DNA from: Alphaproteobacteria bacterium
GTDB lineage: Bacteria; Pseudomonadota; Alphaproteobacteria; UBA11222
Direction of reading: 5' to 3'
Length of the DNA: 6,216 bases
Assembly: GCA_003454415.1 (NCBI GenBank)
Contig: DMKG01000012.1
Span: forward strand, 4,575 to 10,790
A program made the position numbers and the translations under genes. Shown here one piece after another: positions 1-6,216 of the stretch. Under the pieces are notes generated by a model, which searched no databases, was not told the origin of the DNA, and saw only the letters and a list, made by a program, of their open reading frames with translations. The stretch's first letter is position 1. Each line of letters begins with the position of its first letter.

Positions 1-2
1 CC

Positions 3-1628
3 CGCAAGGGGGCGCCATCTCCCGCGAACCGGCCGCGCAGTTATGAGGATCTGCAGGAACGCGGCGACATCGCGCCCGTTCCAGACCGCTGGCGGATTCT
101 GGAGACGCTGGGCGTAAAGGGGAAATGGTACGACCCTTATAACAACAATGTCCTGAAGGGCGACAAGCCCGTCTATGGCAATGACATTTTCGTCCAGCTG
201 AATCTGATTTCCGACACGGTCTATGAACCGCGGGCCTTTCCGCTTCCGGTCGGCTTCGCCACGACTTCGCGCGCCGGCGCGAACGATGTGTTTGGCGATC
301 CGGATTCCACAGTTTTCAATCAGAATCTGGTCACGAATGTGAACCTCATCAAGGGCGACACAACTTTCAGGCCGCCAGATTTTGAATTCCGGCTGACCCC
401 GGTATTCAACATCAACTATGTCAAGTTCAAGGAGGTCGGACTTGCCCGCCGCGATCCCGCGCGGGGGAAGTCACGCACCGACAAGCATATCGGCTTGCAG
501 GAACTGTTCCTTGATTACCACCTGCGCAACGTTTCCGACCGGTACGATTTCGATTCGATCCGTTTTGGAATTCAGCCGTTCAACGCAGATTTTCGCGGTT
601 TCCTTTTTCTGGATAACCAGCCGGGCGTACGCCTGTTCGGCACGCGGAACAATAATATCATCCAGTACAATCTGGCCTGGTTCCGCAGGCTGGAAAAGGA
701 CACCAATAGCGGGCTGAACGACACGGGCAGAGATATCCGCGACGATGATATATTCCTTGCCAATCTGTATTATCAGGATTTTCCGGTTCTGGGATTCATC
801 AGCCAGGTGACGGCGGTCTACAACCGCAATACGGAAAAGGATGCTTTCTACGACAAGAACGGTTTCCTGCAGCGCCCGGCTTCATTGGGGCTGGAAAAGC
901 CGCGTGATTACAGGGTTGGTTATTTTGGCTATAATGGCGATGGACATTACGGGCGGTACAATCTCAGCGTCTCGGGGTATTACGCCTATGGGCAGGAAGA
1001 TGGCGCTCTGTTTACGGACGAAAAAAGCGATATTCGCGCCTATTTCCTGGCGGCTGAACCGTCGGTGGACTTCAGCTGGGTGCGGTTTCGCGGATCGTAT
1101 CTGAATGCGAGTGGGGACAAGGATCCGTTCGACAGGAAGTCGGAGGGTTTTTCCGCCATCTTTGAAAATCCGCAATTCGCTGGGGCCGACACCAGTTTCT
1201 GGATACGGCAGAATATTCCCCTTATCGGCGGCGGCGGCGTTACGCTTTCCCCGCGCAATGGCGTGCTGCCGGATTTACGCGCCTCGAAAGAGCATGGCCA
1301 GTCCAATTTCGTGAATCCGGGGCTGCGGCTTCTGGGAGCGGGTGCGGATATGGATATTCTGCCGCAGTTGCGCCTTTCAACGAATTTCAACCGCCTGGAC
1401 TTCAGGGAAACCGAAACGCTGGAAGTGCTGCGCAACCAGGGGGGAATTGGCAAGGGCATCGGCTGGGATATGTCCGCCTCGGCCATCTACCGCCCCATGA
1501 TGACCCAGAACGTTGTCTTCCGCCTGTCCTACGCCGCGCTGCTGCCCGGACAGGGCTTCAAGGATCTGTATCAGACGGATGACGAACATTTTTACACCCT
1601 GCTCGCCAATCTGACGCTGGCTTATTGA
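3..1628 (+). CDS. Outer-membrane beta-barrel protein of a porin-cytochrome pair (5'-truncated)
   Basis: The frame is open from base 3 to the TGA at 1626-1628, giving 541 visible residues; the true start lies left of the window. The GTG at 288 is an internal valine codon, not a start, because upstream codons continue sensibly (for example ERGDIAPVPDRWRI, then NNNVLKGDKPVYGND). Seen: no cysteine, many alternating aromatic/polar stretches typical of transmembrane beta strands (GYFGYNGDGHYGRYNLSVSG, DFSWVRFRGSYLNASG), loops rich in Asp/Asn/Gly, and a C-terminal strand ending LANLTLAY with a terminal aromatic residue, as in the BAM-recognised signal of outer-membrane proteins. Its stop overlaps the start of a decaheme cytochrome, which suggests it is the outer-membrane partner of that cytochrome, either a conduit sheath or a docking barrel. 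Known: multiheme cytochrome clusters often carry such barrels. Inferred: the specific role. I recognise the general type but no named gene. Only the signal peptide and a short N-terminal stretch are probably missing. Confidence 0.8.
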   Translation, partial: RKGAPSPANRPRSYEDLQERGDIAPVPDRWRILETLGVKGKWYDPYNNNVLKGDKPVYGNDIFVQLNLISDTVYEPRAFPLPVGFATTSRAGANDVFGDPDSTVFNQNLVTNVNLIKGDTTFRPPDFEFRLTPVFNINYVKFKEVGLARRDPARGKSRTDKHIGLQELFLDYHLRNVSDRYDFDSIRFGIQPFNADFRGFLFLDNQPGVRLFGTRNNNIIQYNLAWFRRLEKDTNSGLNDTGRDIRDDDIFLANLYYQDFPVLGFISQVTAVYNRNTEKDAFYDKNGFLQRPASLGLEKPRDYRVGYFGYNGDGHYGRYNLSVSGYYAYGQEDGALFTDEKSDIRAYFLAAEPSVDFSWVRFRGSYLNASGDKDPFDRKSEGFSAIFENPQFAGADTSFWIRQNIPLIGGGGVTLSPRNGVLPDLRASKEHGQSNFVNPGLRLLGAGADMDILPQLRLSTNFNRLDFRETETLEVLRNQGGIGKGIGWDMSASAIYRPMMTQNVVFRLSYAALLPGQGFKDLYQTDDEHFYTLLANLTLAY

Positions 1629-1632
1629 TGAT
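1624..1632 (+). promoter_or_regulatory. TGATG stop-start overlap coupling barrel and cytochrome genes
   Basis: The barrel's TGA (1626-1628) shares its final A with an ATG (1628-1630). A second ATG follows at 1631. The preceding 20 bases contain no convincing Shine-Dalgarno, so the cytochrome is probably translated by ribosomes reinitiating after the barrel. This predicts one bicistronic message and linked expression of the two proteins. Confidence 0.7.
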
Positions 1633-4600
1633 GTTATTGCGTCGAATTCTGTTTCTTCTGCTGGCGTCACTCCTGATCGGGAGCGGGGCCGTCCATGCAG
1701 CGGGCGAGGAAAAGCCCCGGGCCATCACTTATACGCAAACGCCGCCGGCGCCCGCGTCGCAGAACCAGGCGGAAGCTGACGCCAAGAGCGCGGGATGCAT
1801 ATCCTGTCATACCGCATCGGATTCCGCCAGCATGCATACGAGCCCGGCGGTCATTCTGGGCTGTACCGACTGTCATGGGGGCGATGCGGCAATACGCGCG
1901 CCCATGGGCGCCAAAAAGGGAAGTGCGGATTATTTCGCGGCCCAGGAGAAGGCGCATGTGCTGCCCACTTTGCCGGATAGCTGGCATTATCCCAGCAGCG
2001 CCAACCCGGAAGGAAGCTACACCCTGCTTAACCGGGAATCGCGGGAATATGTACGCTTTGTAAACCCCAGTGATTACCGGGTGGTGGACCTAGCCTGCGG
2101 CAACTGCCATGCCGATATCATCGTCAAGGCGAAGAGTTCGATCATGGCGCGGGGCACCCTTCTGTGGGGGGGCGCGGCCTATAATAACGGCATTTTGCCG
2201 TTCAAGAATTACATGCTGGGCGAAGTTTACGATAATAATGGCGTATCCGCGAAGATGACCGCACTGGAGGAGGTAACGCCGGAAATGGCGGAACGCGGCG
2301 TGCTGCCATTTGTAGTTCCCCTGCCTGCCTGGGAAGTGATGCCGCCGGGCGATATTTTCCGTGTATTTGAACGCGGCGGCCGCAACATCGTCAGCCAGTT
2401 TCCGGAAATCGGCCTGCCCAATTCCACAGGGCTGATCCAGCGGCTGGAAGAACCCGGACGGCCGGATCAGAAACAGTCGAACCGTGGGCCGGGCACGGGC
2501 CTGCGCATTGCCGTGCCCGTCATCAATCTTCACAAGACGCGGCTGAACGATCCCTTCATGTGGTTTCTCGGCACCAATGACAATCCGGGGGATTACCGCA
2601 CTTCCGGTTGCGGCTCCTGCCATGTGCCCTATGCCAATGACCGCGACCCGCTGCATTCCAGCATCTATGCGGGCGCAGGCAATACAGGCCTCACCCAGAC
2701 GGCCGATCCCGTTATTCCCAAGGATGAGCCTGGGCATCCGCTGAAACACGCCTTTACCCAGGCGATTCCGACCTCGCAGTGCATGATCTGCCATATGCAT
2801 CAGCCGAACATCTTCGTTAATTCCTATCTCGGCTACACCATGTGGGATTACGAATCGGACGCGCCCTTCATGTGGCCGGAAAAGCAGCGCTATCCGACGG
2901 CTGCGGAAGAACGGGAAATCAATGAACGCAATCCCGAAGGCGCCGCGGTGCGGGGAAAATGGTCCGATCAGGAGTTTCTGAAAGACGTCTCCCTTCTGAA
3001 TCCGAAGCTGAAGGATACCCAGTTCGCCGACTATCACGGGCATGGATGGAATTTCCGCGCCATCTTCAAACGCGACCGCAAGGGAAATCTGCTGGACGAG
3101 AAGGGATCGGTCGTACCGGAGGAGGATCCGGAAAAGCTCAAGAAGGCGGTGCATCTGAAATCCATCCATCTGGAAAAAGGCATGCAATGCGTCGACTGCC
3201 ATTTCGAGCAGGATGTCCATGGCGACGGGCACATGTATGGAGAAGCGGCGGCGGCTATCGAAATTCGCTGCGACGACTGTCATGGCACGGCCCAGCGCTA
3301 CCCCTCTCTGCGCACCAGCGGACCCGCCGCCAAGGGGATGGGGAATGACCTTACCCTGGCCTATACGCCCTACGGCAAGCGCCGCTTCCAGTGGATAGGC
3401 GATAAGCTGTTTCAGCGCTCCATGGTCGATCCGAACCTTGAATGGGAGGTTAGCCTGGTCAAGGATACGGTAACCCCCGCGCATAAGGACTATAATCCCA
3501 AAGCGGCGCGCGCCAAGCTGATGTCGAAGCTGGGCAAGGGGCAGCCTTTTATCTGGGGCGCTGGGGTAAAGTCTGAAGATCTCGCTCATCCTGACGACAA
3601 GATGGAGTGTTTTACCTGCCATCTTTCCTGGACGACGAGTTGCGCAGGCTGCCATCTGCCGATTGAGGCCAACTGGAAAACCGCCAGTCACCATTTCGAG
3701 GGAGCGGAAGCCCGCAATTTCGCCACCTACAACCCGCAAGTAGCACGCGACGACATGTTCCAGCTCGGAATCAACGCCAGCGTCAAGGGCAACACGATTG
3801 CCCCGATCCGCTCCAGCTCCGCCCTGGTTCTGTCCTCGACCAATATCAATCGCGAGAGGCTCTATGTTCAGCAGCCGCCGATTGCCGCATCGGGGTATTC
3901 CAGCCAGGCCTTCGCGCCACATTATCCGCATACGGAGCGCAAGACAGAAACCAAGACCTGCACCGATTGCCATCTGTCTGAGGCGAACGACAACAATGCG
4001 ATCATGGCGCAGTTGTTGCTGCATGGCACGAATTTCGTGAACTTCCTGGGCTTCAACGCCTATGTCGGGGGAGAGGGAGGCTTTGAGGCGATCCGGGTGA
4101 CGGAATGGGAAGAGCCGCAGGCGGTGATCGGCAGCTATCTGCATCGTTACGCCTATCCCGACTGGTTCCAGCAGCATCAGGACCGGTCGCAGGAACTGCC
4201 CGAGACCTATACGCAGAAATCAGGCGATGTGGGATGCATGCAGTTGCGTGGCGAATATCTCTTTGTCGCCGAGGGCAAGAACGGCTTCCAGGCCTATGAC
4301 GTCAACGCCATCGCCAATAAGGGCTTTTCTGACCGCATCATTAGCGCGCCTTTCAGTCCGCTTGGCCACAATACAAGGATCAAATCCAAAAACGCGACCT
4401 GCATGGCGCTTCCGACCAATCAGAACATCAACATCGACAAGAATGAGGGCGAGCTGATCCTGAAGACCAATCAGGAACAGAAAATGCATGAAATCTACCG
4501 CTACGCCTTTATTACCGACGCAGAGGAAGGATTGATCGTCACGGATGTGACGACGCTTACCGACGGCGATCCGCGTAATAATCACTTTAAACGCGCCCTT

Positions 4601-5392
4601 ACCTGGAACGGCGACGGCGCGCTGACCGGGGCTCGCCACATCACCATCGCGGGATCGGTTTTCTACATCACCACGGGGAATAATGTGGTGGTGCTGGACA
4701 TGGCCGACCCGCTGAAGCCCCGGATCTTGGCGCAGATCCCGATGCAGGATCCCCGCGCCACGGCTCTGCAGTTCCGCTATCTCTTCGTGACCACAGCCAA
4801 AGGTCTGGAGGTTGTTGACGTGACGGAGCCGCAAAACCCCCGTCCTGTTCCTGGCGCGCTGATCGGCATGGCGGATGCGCGCCGTGTCTATGTCGCCCGC
4901 ACTTACGCCTATGTGGCGGCGGGGAACCAGGGGCTGATGATCGCGGATGTCGAAAATCCGGAAAAGCCCAGTCTCTATATGCAATTCAATGCGGACGGGC
5001 GGATCAATGACGCGCGGGACGTGGTGGTGGCGTCAACCAATGCCTCGCTGTTCGCCTATGTCGCCGACGGGAAGCATGGCCTGAAAGTCGTTCAGCTTAC
5101 CTCGCCAGACAGCCAGCCGCGCTTCTACGGCTTCAGTCCCGAACCCAAACCGGAACTCATCGCCTGGCGCCAAACCCGGAAACCCGCTACCGCTCTTTCC
5201 AAAGGGCTGGACCGCGACCGGGCGGTGGATGAAACCGGCGGGCAGATTGCTGTTTTTGGCCGGCTGGGTTCACGGCCCTTTACTCTGGAAGAGCAGCGGC
5301 GGCTCTATATCGGACCGGATGGCAAGCCCTTTTTCGTGAATGACCGGGTGGATCGGGTGACGCCGCCCCTGAAAAAAGCGGCGCGCCGCTGA
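1628..5392 (+). CDS. Exported decaheme c-type cytochrome with C-terminal LVIVD beta-propeller domain
   Basis: This 1254-residue protein is probably an extracytoplasmic electron carrier or redox enzyme. Residues 1-24 form a Sec signal peptide: an Arg pair at 5-6, a Leu-rich core, and a VHA/A cleavage site. No lipobox cysteine is seen. Ten CXXCH motifs start at residues 57, 79, 157, 328, 385, 521, 548, 661, 672 and 778. About twenty further histidines lie between the signal peptide and the last heme, enough for bis-His ligation. Residues about 865-1180 carry six LVIVD-like repeats (GLIVTDV, GLEVVDV, GLMIADV and similar), predicted to form a beta-propeller. I chose ATG 1628 because TGATG overlaps the barrel gene's stop; TTG 1625 and ATG 1631 are alternatives, and none has a clear Shine-Dalgarno, which fits translational coupling. 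Heme attachment needs a cytochrome c maturation system that is not in this window. The substrate and the cell-surface versus periplasmic location are unknown. The tail ends in basic residues (KKAARR). Confidence 0.93.
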   Translation: MMLLRRILFLLLASLLIGSGAVHAAGEEKPRAITYTQTPPAPASQNQAEADAKSAGCISCHTASDSASMHTSPAVILGCTDCHGGDAAIRAPMGAKKGSADYFAAQEKAHVLPTLPDSWHYPSSANPEGSYTLLNRESREYVRFVNPSDYRVVDLACGNCHADIIVKAKSSIMARGTLLWGGAAYNNGILPFKNYMLGEVYDNNGVSAKMTALEEVTPEMAERGVLPFVVPLPAWEVMPPGDIFRVFERGGRNIVSQFPEIGLPNSTGLIQRLEEPGRPDQKQSNRGPGTGLRIAVPVINLHKTRLNDPFMWFLGTNDNPGDYRTSGCGSCHVPYANDRDPLHSSIYAGAGNTGLTQTADPVIPKDEPGHPLKHAFTQAIPTSQCMICHMHQPNIFVNSYLGYTMWDYESDAPFMWPEKQRYPTAAEEREINERNPEGAAVRGKWSDQEFLKDVSLLNPKLKDTQFADYHGHGWNFRAIFKRDRKGNLLDEKGSVVPEEDPEKLKKAVHLKSIHLEKGMQCVDCHFEQDVHGDGHMYGEAAAAIEIRCDDCHGTAQRYPSLRTSGPAAKGMGNDLTLAYTPYGKRRFQWIGDKLFQRSMVDPNLEWEVSLVKDTVTPAHKDYNPKAARAKLMSKLGKGQPFIWGAGVKSEDLAHPDDKMECFTCHLSWTTSCAGCHLPIEANWKTASHHFEGAEARNFATYNPQVARDDMFQLGINASVKGNTIAPIRSSSALVLSSTNINRERLYVQQPPIAASGYSSQAFAPHYPHTERKTETKTCTDCHLSEANDNNAIMAQLLLHGTNFVNFLGFNAYVGGEGGFEAIRVTEWEEPQAVIGSYLHRYAYPDWFQQHQDRSQELPETYTQKSGDVGCMQLRGEYLFVAEGKNGFQAYDVNAIANKGFSDRIISAPFSPLGHNTRIKSKNATCMALPTNQNINIDKNEGELILKTNQEQKMHEIYRYAFITDAEEGLIVTDVTTLTDGDPRNNHFKRALTWNGDGALTGARHITIAGSVFYITTGNNVVVLDMADPLKPRILAQIPMQDPRATALQFRYLFVTTAKGLEVVDVTEPQNPRPVPGALIGMADARRVYVARTYAYVAAGNQGLMIADVENPEKPSLYMQFNADGRINDARDVVVASTNASLFAYVADGKHGLKVVQLTSPDSQPRFYGFSPEPKPELIAWRQTRKPATALSKGLDRDRAVDETGGQIAVFGRLGSRPFTLEEQRRLYIGPDGKPFFVNDRVDRVTPPLKKAARR
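1796..3973 (+). other. Heme-binding region: ten CXXCH motifs
   Basis: Ten heme c attachment sites read directly, by first base: 1796 (CISCH), 1862 (CTDCH), 2096 (CGNCH), 2609 (CGSCH), 2780 (CMICH), 3188 (CVDCH), 3269 (CDDCH), 3608 (CFTCH), 3641 (CAGCH) and 3959 (CTDCH). All are canonical CX2CH; I found no CX3CH, CX4CH or CXXCK variant. Sites 8 and 9 are separated by only six residues, the close spacing expected of tightly packed heme pairs. Site 5 is followed by Met-His (CHMH), placing a possible axial ligand two residues on. Sites 3 and 4 are separated by 166 residues without a heme site. Confidence 0.95.
4235..5171 (+). other. LVIVD-type repeat region, predicted beta-propeller
   Basis: Six related segments of the form G-hydrophobic-x-hydrophobic-x-D-hydrophobic start near residues 886 (GFQAYDV), 968 (GLIVTDV), 1020 (NVVVLDM), 1059 (GLEVVDV), 1102 (GLMIADV) and 1151 (GLKVVQL). 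Between them recur aromatic strand signatures such as YLFVAEGKNG, YLFVTTAKG, YAYVAAGNQG and FAYVADGKHG. The later repeats are 40-49 residues apart, matching the roughly 42-residue LVIVD repeat known from extracytoplasmic bacterial and archaeal proteins. The first two are more widely spaced and may be degenerate or carry insertions. The region has no CXXCH, and its only two cysteines are C870 and C925. The propeller fold is inferred from the family. Confidence 0.8.
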
Positions 5393-5464
5393 TGAGAAAA
5401 TCCATTGCGCTGAGAGGTGATTTTCAGTCAACATGGCATGATGCATTTGGTCCAATGTCGTCAT

Positions 5465-5482
5465 CAGGGGAATATGATCATG
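5465..5482 (+). promoter_or_regulatory. Shine-Dalgarno and start-site choice for the H1-like/hydrolase gene
   Basis: The purine stretch CAGGGGA at 5465-5471 is a good Shine-Dalgarno. It lies nine bases before the ATG at 5480 but only three before the in-frame ATG at 5474. Spacing therefore favours 5480, which gives a protein beginning MAVKKKAKP. This independent ribosome site distinguishes the gene from the coupled pair upstream. I saw no convincing -35/-10 pair in the 87-base gap, so transcription may start there or read through from the cytochrome gene. Confidence 0.6.
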
Positions 5483-6216
5483 GCAGTGAAAAAAAAGGCG
5501 AAACCTGCAGTTAAACCCGCGAAGAAAAAGGCCAGCACGTCCACCGGCGAATCTGTAAAAAAGACGGGCGGAAAAATGGCGGCAAAGCAGGCCCCGGCAA
5601 GAAAATCCACGAAGACAGCCGGAAAGACACCCGCCAGCAAGGCGAAGAAAGCCGTTAAAAAAACCGCCGCCAAACCAGCCAGGACAGCCCCGAAAAAGAC
5701 GACGAAGCCGGCGGCCAGGGCGGTAAAGAAACCGGCAGCAAAAAAACCTCTGGCGAAAAAAACCGCGGCTAAAAAGCCCGTCGTAAAAAAACCTGTAGCT
5801 AAAAAGGCGATGGCCAAAAAAGCGGTAAAAAAGCCTGCGGCGAAAAAAACGGCGGCCAAAAAACCCCTTGCGAAAAAACCCGCTGCGAAACCGGCGGCCA
5901 AGAAATCCGCCTCTTCCAAGCCATCGGCCAGAACCGTGGCCGTCTGTAATCATATCCGCAATGTGATGCGGGCCGCTGGCGAGGGCGAGGATATGATTGT
6001 AGGGCTGCGCAAGAGCTTCGATGACTACGCCAAGGTCAGCGACGATACGATGACGCTGGTGGGAAAGATGACCCCTGTCAATGTCGATGGCGCGCCATGC
6101 GCCTGGCATACTGCCGATGGCGCAGATAATGCGCGACGCCTCATGTATCTGCATGGTGGCGGTTACATGGCTGGCGGGTTGTATTCTCACAGCGCCCTGT
6201 GCTCACGGCTCGCCAA
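5480..6216 (+). CDS. Histone-H1-like Lys/Ala/Pro-rich tail fused to HSL-type alpha/beta hydrolase (3'-truncated)
   Basis: The frame is open from ATG 5480 to the right edge, giving 245 complete codons with no stop. Residues 1-151 are extremely basic and low in complexity: about 50 Lys, four Arg and a single Glu, mixed with Ala, Pro, Thr and Ser. They resemble histone H1-like tails and the C-termini of AlgP and PhaF. From about residue 152 the composition changes abruptly to globular protein (VCNHIRNVMRAAGEGEDM onward). It reaches MYLHGGGYMAGG, with the HGGGY motif at residues 225-229, the oxyanion-hole signature of hormone-sensitive-lipase (GDXG) family esterases; the following SHSALCSRLA also fits. 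About 70 residues before HGGG is normal for the family, so the tail is an added N-terminal module. The catalytic Ser, Asp and His would lie beyond the window, so activity cannot be judged. A carboxylester or lactone substrate is likely for the family; the tail may bind nucleic acid, another polyanion or polyhydroxyalkanoate granules, which is inference. Confidence 0.85.
   Translation, partial: MAVKKKAKPAVKPAKKKASTSTGESVKKTGGKMAAKQAPARKSTKTAGKTPASKAKKAVKKTAAKPARTAPKKTTKPAARAVKKPAAKKPLAKKTAAKKPVVKKPVAKKAMAKKAVKKPAAKKTAAKKPLAKKPAAKPAAKKSASSKPSARTVAVCNHIRNVMRAAGEGEDMIVGLRKSFDDYAKVSDDTMTLVGKMTPVNVDGAPCAWHTADGADNARRLMYLHGGGYMAGGLYSHSALCSRLA
5726..5911 (+). repeat. Tandem KKxxA pentapeptide-coding repeat (15-base period)
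   Basis: Within the H1-like tail, consecutive codons give KKPAA, KKPLA, KKTAA, KKPVV, KKPVA, KKAMA, KKAV, KKPAA, KKTAA, KKPLA, KKPAA, KPAA and KKSA. The period is 15 bases except where four-residue units occur. Units coding the same peptide use different Ala, Pro and Lys codons, so the repeat looks conserved as protein rather than as recently duplicated DNA. The strand is studded with A6-A7 runs from paired Lys codons. The longest, A8, is at 5489-5496, outside this block. Confidence 0.9.

Noticed and set aside
288..290. GTG as the start of the beta-barrel gene
   Set aside because: The frame is open and protein-like all the way to base 3. A start here would remove conserved-looking N-terminal sequence and any signal peptide. 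The gene is simply cut by the window edge.
2090..4177. 695-codon open frame on the minus strand opposite the cytochrome
   Set aside because: It lies wholly antisense to a gene proven by ten CXXCH motifs, a signal peptide and repeats. Its translation is compositionally odd and shows no recognisable domain. Long antisense frames are common in GC-rich coding DNA.
4220..4984. 254-codon minus-strand frame opposite the propeller region
   Set aside because: Shadow of the LVIVD repeats on the + strand, with no recognisable domain or ribosome site.
5405..5433. Sigma-70 promoter candidate (TTGCGC with a 17-base spacer) ahead of the H1-like gene
   Set aside because: The matching -10 hexamer (TCAACA) is poor, so I do not call it.
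5726..5911. CRISPR-like or minisatellite array
   Set aside because: The 15-base periodicity is explained by KKxxA codons in one reading frame. There are no unique spacers, and units differ at synonymous positions.
5464..5919. 151-codon minus-strand frame with FFAAGF repeats resembling membrane segments
   Set aside because: The apparent hydrophobic repeats are the reverse complement of the KKxxA repeats. There is no ribosome site or independent evidence for a membrane protein.
5270..6190. 306-codon minus-strand frame with a Phe/Arg-rich stretch
   Set aside because: The FF/RR-rich translation is the mirror of the Lys-codon-rich H1-like tail on the + strand. The + strand has the Shine-Dalgarno and the recognisable HGGGY hydrolase domain.

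Overview
The window comes from a Gram-negative bacterium. It encodes an outer-membrane beta-barrel and a periplasm-directed multiheme c-type cytochrome. By eye the DNA is moderately GC-rich, and the style suggests a proteobacterium, but nothing here fixes the taxon. All three genes read on the + strand. The first is cut by the left edge and the last by the right edge.

Positions 3-1628 hold the 3' part of an outer-membrane beta-barrel gene. The frame is open from the first bases, so it is longer than the internal GTG at 288 would suggest. At 1628 it overlaps the next gene by one base (TGATG). That second gene (1628-5392) encodes a 1254-residue exported protein with ten CXXCH heme c sites at residues 57-782, followed by a C-terminal beta-propeller-like region of about six LVIVD-type repeats. 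The pair has the layout of a porin-cytochrome module: a barrel plus a multiheme electron carrier, made from one translationally coupled message. The likely role is electron transfer at or across the outer membrane. Donor and acceptor cannot be read from the sequence.

An 87-base gap (5393-5479) separates the cytochrome from the third gene (5480 to the right edge), which lies on the same strand and has its own Shine-Dalgarno. About 150 residues of Lys/Ala/Pro-rich, histone-H1-like sequence, including a run of KKxxA pentapeptides, continue without a stop or frame change into the start of a hormone-sensitive-lipase-type alpha/beta hydrolase with its HGGGY oxyanion-hole motif. The catalytic triad lies beyond the window. 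No functional link to the cytochrome pair is evident.

The most noteworthy points are the decaheme-LVIVD fusion and the H1-like-tail/esterase fusion. I saw no tRNA, rRNA, CRISPR array or insertion sequence.
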